Source of the DNA: Pseudomonas sp.
Lineage (GTDB): Bacteria > Pseudomonadota > Gammaproteobacteria > Pseudomonadales > Pseudomonadaceae
DNA: 42,324 nucleotides
Direction of reading: 5' to 3'
Assembly (NCBI RefSeq): GCF_030684895.1
Contig: NZ_JAUXXP010000048.1
Location: forward strand, 1-42,324
Shown here: positions 26,973 to 34,519 of the stretch, in pieces
Position numbering within the stretch: the stretch's first letter is position 1
How the letters are laid out: each line of letters begins with the position of its first letter
Position numbers and translations under genes: made by a program
The notes under the pieces: model-generated
What the model was told of the DNA's origin: nothing
Database searches by the model: none
What the model saw: the letters and a program-made list of their open reading frames with translations, nothing else

Positions 26973-28504
26973 AGCGCCTCGCCCGCATCCAGGCGCGCCA
27001 GCAGTTGCTCGCCGCGCGCCCACAACCCCTGCTGCTTGGCTTCGCTCATCTTGTCCAGGCCACGGTAGACCATGCCCAGCCGATGGTTACCCGACAGCTG
27101 CTGGCGGTGGCGCATCAGAAAGTGCCAATACAGCGCATTGAATGGACAAGCCTGCTCACCCACGCTTTCGCTGACCTTATAGGCGCAGTCGCCGCAGTAG
27201 TTGGACATCCGCTTGATGTACTGACCACTGGCGCAGTAGGGCTTGGAGCCCAGGTAACCACCATCGGCGTGCATGACCATGCCCAGGGTATTGGGCAGCT
27301 CGACCCAATCGAAGGCATCCATATACACCGCCAGGTACCAGTCGCAGACCTGGCTAGGCTGGATACCGGCCAGCAGGGCGAAGTTGCCAGTAACCATCAG
27401 CCGCTGGATATGGTGGGCATAGGCATGCTCCAGGGTCTGACCGATGGCCTGGCTCATGCATTTCATGCGGGTTTTGCCGGTCCAGTAGAACTCCGGCAAC
27501 GGCCGAGTGTTGCCGAAGGCGTTACGCTCGGCGTACTCCGGCATATGCAGCCAGTAGATGCCGCGCACGTATTCGCGCCAGCCAATCAACTGGCGGATAA
27601 AGCCCTCGGCGGCGTTCAGCGGCACCTGGCCGCGCCAATAGGCCGCCTCGACATCGGCGCACAGACGACGCACATCCAGCAGGCCAATATTCAGCGCCGC
27701 GCTGATCCGCGCATGAAACAGAAACGGTTCACCGACCGCCATGGCGTCCTGATAATCACCAAAAGCCGGCAGGGCGAAGTCGAGAAAGTGCTGCCACAGC
27801 GCCTCGGCTTCGGCGTGGGTCACCGGGTAATCGAAAGACGCCAAACTTCCGTAGTGATGACTGAAGCGCTCAGCCACCCGCTTCAGCACCTCTTGGGTAA
27901 TGCCATCCGCCGGGAAGCGCGCGGTCATCGGTGCCTTGATCTGTTTGGGCAGCGCCTTGCGGTTTTCCGCATCGAAGTTCCAGGCGCCGCCCACCGGCGT
28001 GCCGTCACCATTGAGCAACAAGCCGGTCTTGCGGCGCATTTCGCGGTAGAAGAACTCCATGCGCAGCTGCTTGCGCCCCGCAGCCCAGCGAGCGAACTCG
28101 CCACGCGCGCAGATAAAGCGGCTGTCGGCATGCCAGGTGATCGGCACGCCGCTGCGCTTCAACTGATCTTCCAGGCGCCACTCACCACACTCGGTGAGAT
28201 GCACTTCGGCTGCCTGCAACTGCACAACCCAGCGCTGCAACTCGCCAGGCAGCGAGCCACTGTTCTGCGCATCGTCCAGCTTGACGTAATGCACCCGCCA
28301 ACCGCGCTCACGCAGGGCCTCGGCAAAGTGGCGCATGGCACTGAAGATCAGCGCGATCTTCTGTGGGTGGTGCGGCACATAGTCGGTTTCCGCCGCCACC
28401 TCGGCGAGCAGCACGGCATCCTGCAGTGGGTCCAGGGCCTGCAGGCTGGGCAGGTCGAAAGACAGCTGATCACCCAGTACCAGGGCAAGCCGGCGAATAG
28501 ACAT
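26969..28504 (-). CDS. FeS-BCP-type cryptochrome/(6-4) photolyase
   Basis: A 511-residue flavoprotein of the prokaryotic (6-4) photolyase class. The N-terminal Rossmann-like antenna domain starts [15 protein letters not shown]. The cysteines C349 (RMKCMSQ), C437 and C440 (SNYCGDC) and C453 (QACPFN) match, with offset one, the four [4Fe-4S] ligands C350, C438, C441 and C454 of Agrobacterium PhrB. Other landmarks are [32 protein letters not shown] and [20 protein letters not shown]. It repairs UV (6-4) photoproducts and/or signals. ATG 28504 is chosen; the frame continues into the preceding gene. It forms an operon with DUF6482 (11-base gap) and DUF2256 (overlap). Confidence 0.92.
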   Translation of the reverse strand: MSIRRLALVLGDQLSFDLPSLQALDPLQDAVLLAEVAAETDYVPHHPQKIALIFSAMRHFAEALRERGWRVHYVKLDDAQNSGSLPGELQRWVVQLQAAEVHLTECGEWRLEDQLKRSGVPITWHADSRFICARGEFARWAAGRKQLRMEFFYREMRRKTGLLLNGDGTPVGGAWNFDAENRKALPKQIKAPMTARFPADGITQEVLKRVAERFSHHYGSLASFDYPVTHAEAEALWQHFLDFALPAFGDYQDAMAVGEPFLFHARISAALNIGLLDVRRLCADVEAAYWRGQVPLNAAEGFIRQLIGWREYVRGIYWLHMPEYAERNAFGNTRPLPEFYWTGKTRMKCMSQAIGQTLEHAYAHHIQRLMVTGNFALLAGIQPSQVCDWYLAVYMDAFDWVELPNTLGMVMHADGGYLGSKPYCASGQYIKRMSNYCGDCAYKVSESVGEQACPFNALYWHFLMRHRQQLSGNHRLGMVYRGLDKMSEAKQQGLWARGEQLLARLDAGEAL

Positions 28505-28515
28505 AGATGCGGTCG

Positions 28516-28821
28516 TTACCAGGAGGAGTTGAAAGAAATCGGTACGCGCAGGGTGTCCTGAGTGCCGTCCTGCATGCCGCACATTTCGTCATGCACCACC
28601 GCATGCACCAAATGGAATGGCACGCGCGGCAGGTCGTGCAGCAGGTCGCGGGCATGCTCAACCGAGCGCAGGTGCAGGGTCTTGCCATGGCCATCACTGA
28701 GCGGATGGGCGCGGCCATCCATATGCGCCTCCAGCAGGTAGATGCCACCTTCTATGGAGATCAGGTTGAGCGCTTCGATATGCCCGGCATGGGCGTGCAG
28801 CGACAGCTCTTGCAGATTCAT
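28516..28821 (-). CDS. DUF6482-like protein, first gene of the photolyase operon
   Basis: A 101-residue soluble protein: MNLQELSLHAHAGHIEALNLISIEGGIYLLEAHMDG, then GKTLHLRSVEHARDLLHDLPRVPFHLVHAVVHDEMCGM. Family assignment to DUF6482 is from memory of its N-terminal pattern. No membrane or catalytic motif stands out; the many His residues are notable. GAGGA precedes the ATG. Only 11 bases separate it from the photolyase, so the two are co-transcribed from the operator region at about 28845-28885. Confidence 0.78.
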   Translation of the reverse strand: MNLQELSLHAHAGHIEALNLISIEGGIYLLEAHMDGRAHPLSDGHGKTLHLRSVEHARDLLHDLPRVPFHLVHAVVHDEMCGMQDGTQDTLRVPISFNSSW

Positions 28822-28846
28822 GGCGATGTCCTCAGGCGAGCAAAGC

Positions 28847-28881
28847 TATACAAAAATCTATACAAATACAATTTTTGTACA
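28847..28881 (-). promoter_or_regulatory. Repeated TATACA/TGTACA half-sites, candidate light-responsive (LitR-type) operator
   Basis: On the plus strand TATACA occurs at 28847-28852 and 28859-28864, and TGTACA at 28876-28881. TACAAAAAT (28849-28857) and ATTTTTGTA (28871-28879) form an inverted repeat. From memory, class II LitR (MerR-family) regulators of Pseudomonas bind TRTACA-N12-TGTAMA-type sites upstream of photolyase genes. Here the spacer is 11. The region also supplies AT-rich promoter-like sequence 25-60 bases before the DUF6482 start. Confidence 0.5.
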
Positions 28882-28911
28882 AGCCTGAAAAAGCACAAGG
28901 CACAACGCAAA

Positions 28912-28941
28912 CCGCCCGTCCGTTTTGCAACGGCAGGGCGG
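28912..28941 (-). terminator. Probable terminator of the yqhA-like gene
   Basis: Nested stems CCGCCC/GGGCGG (outer) and CCGTT/AACGG (inner) form a strong hairpin just past the stop of the YqhA-like gene. The T-tract on the minus strand is weak. Confidence 0.45.
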
Positions 28942-28962
28942 CGGGAACGCATAAGAAAGTGC

Positions 28963-29460
28963 TCAGCTCGATTCGTACTTGGTCAGCTTATCCAGATAAC
29001 CCATGGCGAAGGCCGAAAGGACGAAGGCCATGTGAATGATCACGTACCACATCAACTTGCTGTCGGGGATGTTCTGCGCATTCATAAAAACTTTGAGCAG
29101 ATGGATCGAGGAGATCGCCACGATGGAGGCCGCCACTTTCATCTTCAGTGAGCTGGAGTCCATCTTGCCCAGCCAGCTGAGCTTCTCGGTACCTTCCTTG
29201 ATATCCAGTTGAGAAACGAAGTTCTCGTAACCGGAAATCATCACCATCACCAACAGGCCACCGACCAGCGCCATATCGATCAGCGAGAGGATCACCAGAA
29301 TCAGATCCGCCTCGGCCATGCCGAAGACGTTGGGCAGAATATGGAAGACTTCCTGAAAGAACTTCAGCGCCAGCGCCAGCAGACCCAGCGAGAGGCCGAA
29401 ATAGATGGGGGCCAGCAGCCAGCGCGAGGCATACATGGCATTTTCGATAAAGCGTTCCAT
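28963..29460 (-). CDS. YqhA/TIGR00645 family inner-membrane protein (UPF0114)
   Basis: A 165-residue membrane protein with four hydrophobic segments: [60 protein letters not shown] and [19 protein letters not shown]. The loop [35 protein letters not shown] between segments 2 and 3 is the family signature. It corresponds to PA4574 in position. Its function is unknown. It lies upstream of the photolyase operon on the same strand but is separated by a hairpin. Confidence 0.9.
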   Translation of the reverse strand: MERFIENAMYASRWLLAPIYFGLSLGLLALALKFFQEVFHILPNVFGMAEADLILVILSLIDMALVGGLLVMVMISGYENFVSQLDIKEGTEKLSWLGKMDSSSLKMKVAASIVAISSIHLLKVFMNAQNIPDSKLMWYVIIHMAFVLSAFAMGYLDKLTKYESS

Positions 29461-29552
29461 AAGGGCTCACTCAGGGTTTAAAACTGCCGGCGAGTATACC
29501 CAGCGCCCTCGCCGAGACAACCCTGGAATGTGCTAATCGATGACCGCTCAGG

Positions 29553-29575
29553 TTATCCCCGGCAACTGTGGATAA
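29553..29575. promoter_or_regulatory. Inverted pair of DnaA-box-like sequences, copy 1
   Basis: TTATCCCCG (29553-29561), five bases, then TGTGGATAA (29567-29575), the exact reverse complement of the DnaA box TTATCCACA. The first half differs from that consensus at the last positions. The same arrangement recurs at 30072-30094. Confidence 0.55.
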
Positions 29576-29662
29576 CCTTGTGGGCAGGCTCAGGATCAAT
29601 GGCTGTAAGCCAGCTCTGCGCAGGGTTTGCGCGGACTGATCAAATACTCGGCAATTGCCCGC

Positions 29663-30004
29663 TCAGGTTTCCGGCTGAAACTGGTAATCACCCAGATGGT
29701 GACCCCGCTCGCCGTTCAAACGGCGCAGCTCGGCCTGGATATGCAGGCGCCAGATCGGCACATCGGTGGATTGCTCGTAACCCATGCCGTGCAGGTTTTC
29801 GGCGATGTCGGTGAGGATGCTTTCAGCGGCGAAAGCCCCGTGGAATGGGCCTTGCGCTTTAATCGTGGAAGGCTGCGCGCCGGCCATGCCAGCGGCGCAG
29901 ATCAGCGTCCAGAGGCCCTTGTTGCCGGCCAGCGGCAACACCACGCATTCGATACGGGTATCCAGGCCCAGACAGTGGCGGGTGAGATTGAGGCTGCGCG
30001 ACAT
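29663..30004 (-). CDS. PA4575-like conserved hypothetical protein
   Basis: A 113-residue protein beginning MSRSLNLTRHCLGLDTRIECVVLPLAGNKGLWTL and ending with GERGHHLGDYQFQPET. It has no signal peptide or membrane helix. The short segments CVVLPLAGNKGLWTLICAA and VPIWRLHIQAELRRLNGER suggest a small alpha/beta protein. Its position between the YqhA-like and Lon-like genes matches PA4575. I do not know its function. A GAGAGGGT element lies upstream of the ATG. It is flanked on both sides by identical arrangements of DnaA-box-like sequences. Confidence 0.75.
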   Translation of the reverse strand: MSRSLNLTRHCLGLDTRIECVVLPLAGNKGLWTLICAAGMAGAQPSTIKAQGPFHGAFAAESILTDIAENLHGMGYEQSTDVPIWRLHIQAELRRLNGERGHHLGDYQFQPET

Positions 30005-30071
30005 GGCGACGACCCTCTCAGGAGCAGGCCTTCAGCCTACACCCGAGCAAGCGCCGCTGGGAAGCCAACAG

Positions 30072-30094
30072 TTATCCCCGCTTGCTGTGGATAA
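30072..30094. promoter_or_regulatory. Inverted pair of DnaA-box-like sequences, copy 2
   Basis: TTATCCCCG (30072-30080), five bases, TGTGGATAA (30086-30094). It has the same half-sites and spacing as copy 1, with a different five-base spacer. A partial third TGTGGAT follows at 30098. It lies between the PA4575-like start and the 3' end of the Lon-like gene. Confidence 0.55.
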
Positions 30095-30141
30095 CTGTGT
30101 GGATGAAGTGAGGAAAAGTCGACCCGAGCCAGGCGCACGGG

Positions 30142-30189
30142 CCGGTGGCGCAATTCGCTCAGTGACCGACCAGCCACCGGGCGAATTGC
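30142..30189. repeat. Interleaved inverted repeats (A-B-A'-B') after the Lon-like gene
   Basis: CCGGTGGC (30142-30149) and GCAATTCGC (30150-30158) are followed, 14 bases later, by their reverse complements in the same order: GCCACCGG (30173-30180) and GCGAATTGC (30181-30189). They form two mutually exclusive hairpins directly downstream of the Lon-like stop. Confidence 0.7.
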
Positions 30190-30202
30190 CTGCGCACCGC
30201 AG

Positions 30203-32665
30203 TCATTCAGCCGCCGGCTTTTTCGCCCGTGGCTTCTTCTCCTTGACCGCAGCAGCCGGTTCTTCCTTCTTCGGCTCCTCTTTGTCGTCCTCGTCCATCC
30301 CCATGGCGGCAATATCGCGTAGGCGCTCAACCACCCGCGCATTGACGCTGCCCGCCGGGAATTGCCCCTGCTCATTGGGCGACCCGGCATCCGCGCCGAC
30401 CAACAGGCTCAGCGCCTCGTCGACCTGGCGCACCGCATAGATATGGAACTGCCCAGCACGCACAGCCTGCAGCACGCGCTCGTCGAGCATCAGGGTGGTG
30501 ACGTTGGAGTGCGGGATGATCACGCCCTGCTCGCCGGTTAGACCGCGCGCTTCGCACAGACGGAAGAAGCCTTCGATCTTCTCGTTGACCCCGCCGACCG
30601 CCTGCACCTCACCGAACTGGTTAATCGAGCCGGTAATGGCGAAGCACTGCTTGAGCGGGGTGCGCGACAACGCCGAGATCAGCGTGCACACCTCACCGAG
30701 CGAAGCACTGTCGCCATCGACGTAACCGTAGGACTGCTCCAGGGCAATGCTCGCGGAGATTTCCAGAGGGAATTCCTGGGCATAACGGCTACCGAGGTAA
30801 CCGGTGAGGATCATCACCCCCTTGGAGTGAATCGGCTGACCGAGATTGACCTCGCGCTCGATGTCGACAATGCCGCTGCCGCCGGGATAGACGGTGGCAG
30901 AAATCCGCGCAGGCACACCGAAGGCCGAATCACCGACTTCCAGCACGGTCAGACCGTTGCACTTGCCCACGGCTGCGCCGGCGGTGTCGATCAGGATGAT
31001 CCCGGCCAGCATGTCATCGATGATCCGCGCCGAAACGCGGCCCGTGCGGGTGGCCTTGGCCTTTAGCGCGCGCTCGATATGCCCGGCGTCGGTCACTTCG
31101 TCCCCGGCCAGGCTGCGGATAAAGTCAGCCTCGCTGACCAGCTGAAACAAATCGCCAATACGCGCCGACAAGCGCCCCTGGTGTTCGGCCAGCCGCGCGC
31201 TGTAAGTCGCTACGCGCGCCACGGCGGCGGCGGTGAGCGGCGCCATGCCCTCTTCCGAGGTGCGGGTTTTCATCAGCTGGGCGAACTGCTCCAGGCTGTC
31301 ATCGGCCAGCGGGATGTCTTCATCGAAGTCGACCAGGACGCGGAACATCTCCTGGAAATCCGGATCGAGGTCCTGCAGCGTGTAATACAGCTGACGCGAG
31401 CCGATGATCACCACCTTGAGGTGCAGCGGAATCATCTGCGGGGTCAGGGTCACAGTGGCGATGCGGCCGAGATCACCGAGCGGCGACTCCATCTTCAGCT
31501 GGCGCGATTGCAGGGCGCGCTTGAGCGCATCCCAGACAAACGGCTCGCCGAGCATCTTTTCTGCTTCAAGAATCAGAAAACCGCCGTTGGCGCGGTGCAG
31601 TGCGCCGGGGCGCAGCTGGCGGTAGCTGGTGTAGAGCGCACCCTGGTCGGTGTTGTATTCGATGCGGCCGAACAAATTGTCGTAGGTCGGGTGCGGCTCG
31701 AACACCACGGGCGCGCCGCCCTGGGCGTGATGCCCGACCACCAGGCTCGGGCAGTATTGCTCTTCGAGCAGCTTGCGGGTTTGTGCGTCGGCCTTTTCCA
31801 CTTCGACCAGTTGATCGACCACGGTCTTCAGCAGGTTGACCTGCACCGCCTGCAGGTAAGCGCAGACCCCAGCGTTTTCCGCGTACTTCTCCGACAGCGG
31901 CGCGAGCAGCGGCTGCAGGGCGATGGTGATGGTTTCTTCATTGAGCTGGCGCAGCAGATTGCTCGACTCGCGCTTCCACTGCGGCAGGCTGGCCAGCTCC
32001 TCGTTGAGGCGTTCTTCCAGGGTCGCGATATCGGCGTGAAAGCGCTCGCGCTCGGCTTCGGGCAACTGGGCAAACTCTGCCTCATCCAGGGCCTTGCCAT
32101 CGAGCATCGGGGTGAAGGCGATATTGCTGCTGTCGCGGTACAGGGCGACGTTCTTTTCCAGCGACAGACGCTCAATCACATCCAGCGCCTGGTCATAACG
32201 CTTATTAAAGGCGCGGTCGATGGCGTTCTTCTTTTGCTGGAACGAGGGGTGCTCGAACACCGCCGGGAAGGTCGCCAGCAGGTTGTCGATCAGGCCGTTG
32301 ATGTCAGCGAGAAACTCACCGGCAGTGCCAGACGGCAGCTCCAGCGCACGCGGCTCGCGCGGCTCGTCGAAATGATTGACGTAGACCCGGTCAGCCGGGG
32401 TCTCCAGGCGCTTGGCTTCAGCCTTGAGGTAGCGTTTGACGAAGGAAAAGCGGCCGGTGCCGGGCTCGCCCATGACAAACACGTTGTAGCCGGGGCGCGG
32501 CATCGCCACGCCGAACTGCAGCGCCTCGACGGCGCGCTCCTGGCCCAATACACCACGGAAGGGTTCCAGGTCTTCGGTATTACTGAAGTTGAACTGCTCA
32601 GGGGAAAAGGGACGGGTAAGTGCTTCAGGTGCCAACCGCAAATGGGCTGCGACGGAGTCTGGCAT
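30203..32665 (-). CDS. Lon-like ATP-dependent protease (LonB/YcbZ type)
   Basis: An 820-residue AAA+ serine protease. It has an N-terminal module (PFSPEQFNFSNTEDLEPFRGVLGQERAVEALQFG), then a Walker A-like GEPGTGRFSF with Arg72 at the place of the usual Lys. A long coiled region (about 100-260) follows, then the sensor part (ANGGFLILEAEKML). The protease domain (about 560-760) has Ser653 (GDSASLGE) and Lys696 (NEKIEGF), 43 residues apart as in the Lon catalytic dyad. The tail is a Lys/Glu/Ala/Pro-rich sequence. The start is ATG 32665 (MPDSVAAHL) with AAGGAT eight bases upstream. It corresponds to PA4576. Substrates are unknown. Confidence 0.9.
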   Translation of the reverse strand: MPDSVAAHLRLAPEALTRPFSPEQFNFSNTEDLEPFRGVLGQERAVEALQFGVAMPRPGYNVFVMGEPGTGRFSFVKRYLKAEAKRLETPADRVYVNHFDEPREPRALELPSGTAGEFLADINGLIDNLLATFPAVFEHPSFQQKKNAIDRAFNKRYDQALDVIERLSLEKNVALYRDSSNIAFTPMLDGKALDEAEFAQLPEAERERFHADIATLEERLNEELASLPQWKRESSNLLRQLNEETITIALQPLLAPLSEKYAENAGVCAYLQAVQVNLLKTVVDQLVEVEKADAQTRKLLEEQYCPSLVVGHHAQGGAPVVFEPHPTYDNLFGRIEYNTDQGALYTSYRQLRPGALHRANGGFLILEAEKMLGEPFVWDALKRALQSRQLKMESPLGDLGRIATVTLTPQMIPLHLKVVIIGSRQLYYTLQDLDPDFQEMFRVLVDFDEDIPLADDSLEQFAQLMKTRTSEEGMAPLTAAAVARVATYSARLAEHQGRLSARIGDLFQLVSEADFIRSLAGDEVTDAGHIERALKAKATRTGRVSARIIDDMLAGIILIDTAGAAVGKCNGLTVLEVGDSAFGVPARISATVYPGGSGIVDIEREVNLGQPIHSKGVMILTGYLGSRYAQEFPLEISASIALEQSYGYVDGDSASLGEVCTLISALSRTPLKQCFAITGSINQFGEVQAVGGVNEKIEGFFRLCEARGLTGEQGVIIPHSNVTTLMLDERVLQAVRAGQFHIYAVRQVDEALSLLVGADAGSPNEQGQFPAGSVNARVVERLRDIAAMGMDEDDKEEPKKEEPAAAVKEKKPRAKKPAAE

Positions 32666-32800
32666 TGGAAATCCTTGGACGGGGGCCTGGTGGAAATCAT
32701 GGCCGCATCGGCCCGCATCCACAAGCGGTATGCTTGATCCAAGGCAAGCCCAACGCCGCTGGTGTTTTTACAATGCGCGGCAGTTATCAAGGAGCGGTGC

Positions 32801-34435
32801 ATGAGCCTGTTTCAAGAGGTCGCCATACTGCTGGCCCTGTCAGCCCTGGTCGGCGGCATTGCGGTGAAGCTGCGCCAGCCGCTGATCATTGCCTACATTC
32901 TGGTGGGCATCCTCGCCGGCCCAGCGGTGCTGGGCCTAAGCAGCGAAAACGAGCCGCTACAATTGCTCGCGGAAATCGGCATCACCGTGCTGCTGTTCGT
33001 GGTCGGCCTCAAGCTGGACATGCGCCTGGTGCGCACCCTCGGCCCGGTAGCCCTGGCCACCGGCCTGGGTCAGCTGACCTTTACCATCGTCTTCGGTTAT
33101 GGCCTGTGCACCCTGCTGGGCCTGGAATGGCTGACCGCGCTGTATGTGGCTGTGGCGCTGACGTTCTCCAGCACCATCATCATCGTCAAGCTGCTCTCCG
33201 ACAAAGGCGAGATCGACTCCCTGCACGGCCGTATTGCCATGGGTTTCCTGATCGTCCAGGACATCGCCGTGGTGCTGGCCATGCTCGGCCTTAACCTGTA
33301 TCAGCCGAACAGCGCCGAACAGCCCGGCATGCACCCGCTATTGCTCGCTGCCACCCTGCTGGGCAGCCTGGGCGTGCTGTTTCTGCTGATGCGTTACGCC
33401 CTGCCGCGCCTGCTGAATATGATGGCCGACTCGCCGGAACTGCTGATGCTGATGGCCATCGCCTGGGGCACCTTGCTGGCGGCGGGTGCCGACTCGCTGG
33501 GGCTGTCCAAGGAAATCGGCGCGTTTCTCGCCGGCTTCTCCCTGGCCTCGACCTCGCTGCGCGAAGCAGTGGCCAGCCGCCTGACCAGCCTGCGCGACTT
33601 CCTGCTGCTGTTCTTCTTTCTGCACCTGGGCCTGCAACTGGACTTCGCCCATATCCATGGACAGATCGGCAGTGCGCTGATCCTCTCTGCCTTCGTGCTG
33701 ATCGGCAACCCGCTGATTGTCATGGCCATCATGGGCTGGATGGGCTATCGCAAGCGCACCGGCTTTATGGCCGGGCTGACCGTGGCGCAGATCAGCGAGT
33801 TCTCGATCATCTTTGTCGCCATGGGCATCGGCCTCGGCCATGTTGGCCAGGACGCCCTGGGCCTGACCACCCTGGTGGGGCTGATCACCATCACCCTGTC
33901 GACCTACATGATTCTCTATGCGCAGCCGCTGTTCGCCCGCCTGTCGCCCTGGCTGGGACCGTTCGAGCGGCATATCCCGCACCGGGAAAACGCCGACGAC
34001 AATGCCCCAGCTGGCGAGCAGCCGCACATCATCGTCTATGGCATGGGCCGTTACGGGCGCAAATTGGCCGCGCAACTGGAGTTAGGTGGACGCCGTGTAC
34101 TGGGCGTGGACTTCGACCCACAGGCTCTGGCCCAGGCCCGCGAAGAAGGCCTTAATGCCTGCTACGGCGACGCCGAAGATGCCGATTTTCTCAGCCATAT
34201 GCCGCTGAGTCACGCCCAGGCGCTGATCAGCACCATCCCCCAGCGCGAGGTCAACGCCATTCTGTTTCGCGCCTTACGCAGCGCGGCGTTCAAGGGCCAG
34301 ATCACCCTTAGCGCGTTTCGTGCCGGTGATGCCGAAGCGCTGCATCATGCCGGCGCAGCCAGTGTGCTGCGGCCGTACAGCGATGCAGCGGAAACCGCAG
34401 CGCGGCGCTTGCTGGAGGAAATCAAACAACTGTGA
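32801..34435 (+). CDS. CPA2 family cation/proton antiporter with RCK_N domain (Kef-like)
   Basis: A 544-residue transporter. The first 380 residues form about 12 membrane segments (starting MSLFQEVAILLALSALVGGIAVKL) with the family motifs LILVGxLAGP-like YILVGILAGPAVLG, and QDIAVVLAML and GAFLAGFSLAST. The C-terminal cytosolic RCK_N/TrkA_N domain begins PHIIVYGMGRYGRKLAAQLE (NAD-binding GxGxxG) and ends in LEEIKQL; there is no RCK_C, so regulation differs from classical KefC. It probably exchanges K+ or Na+ for H+. ATG 32801 has AAGGAG. It is divergent from the Lon-like gene and convergent with ettA, with a terminator. Confidence 0.9.
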   Translation: MSLFQEVAILLALSALVGGIAVKLRQPLIIAYILVGILAGPAVLGLSSENEPLQLLAEIGITVLLFVVGLKLDMRLVRTLGPVALATGLGQLTFTIVFGYGLCTLLGLEWLTALYVAVALTFSSTIIIVKLLSDKGEIDSLHGRIAMGFLIVQDIAVVLAMLGLNLYQPNSAEQPGMHPLLLAATLLGSLGVLFLLMRYALPRLLNMMADSPELLMLMAIAWGTLLAAGADSLGLSKEIGAFLAGFSLASTSLREAVASRLTSLRDFLLLFFFLHLGLQLDFAHIHGQIGSALILSAFVLIGNPLIVMAIMGWMGYRKRTGFMAGLTVAQISEFSIIFVAMGIGLGHVGQDALGLTTLVGLITITLSTYMILYAQPLFARLSPWLGPFERHIPHRENADDNAPAGEQPHIIVYGMGRYGRKLAAQLELGGRRVLGVDFDPQALAQAREEGLNACYGDAEDADFLSHMPLSHAQALISTIPQREVNAILFRALRSAAFKGQITLSAFRAGDAEALHHAGAASVLRPYSDAAETAARRLLEEIKQL

Positions 34436-34477
34436 GACGGGGCTCAGCATGATCGGCCGCAGCCGGCGTGCACAACC

Positions 34478-34503
34478 AAAAACGGAGCCTTGCGGCTCCG
34501 TTT
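34478..34503. terminator. Bidirectional terminator between the antiporter gene and ettA
   Basis: AAACGGAGCC / GGCTCCGTTT hairpin with loop TTGC. On the minus strand it is followed by a T5 run, fitting ettA termination; on the plus strand TTT only. Confidence 0.8.
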
Positions 34504-34519
34504 GGTATTGCGGCGTGGC

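Noticed and set aside
27005..28561. About 520-codon plus-strand open frame opposite the photolyase gene
   Set aside because: The photolyase reading is confirmed by its four FeS cysteines; the antisense reading is a shadow of it.
29553..30094. Replication origin, from the DnaA-box-like sites
   Set aside because: Only two inverted pairs, no AT-rich unwinding region and no dnaA or gidA neighbours; the locus is not the Pseudomonas oriC context.
31079..32737. About 550-codon plus-strand open frame opposite the Lon-like gene
   Set aside because: It is antisense to a gene with conserved protease dyad and P-loop-like motif; no domain seen.
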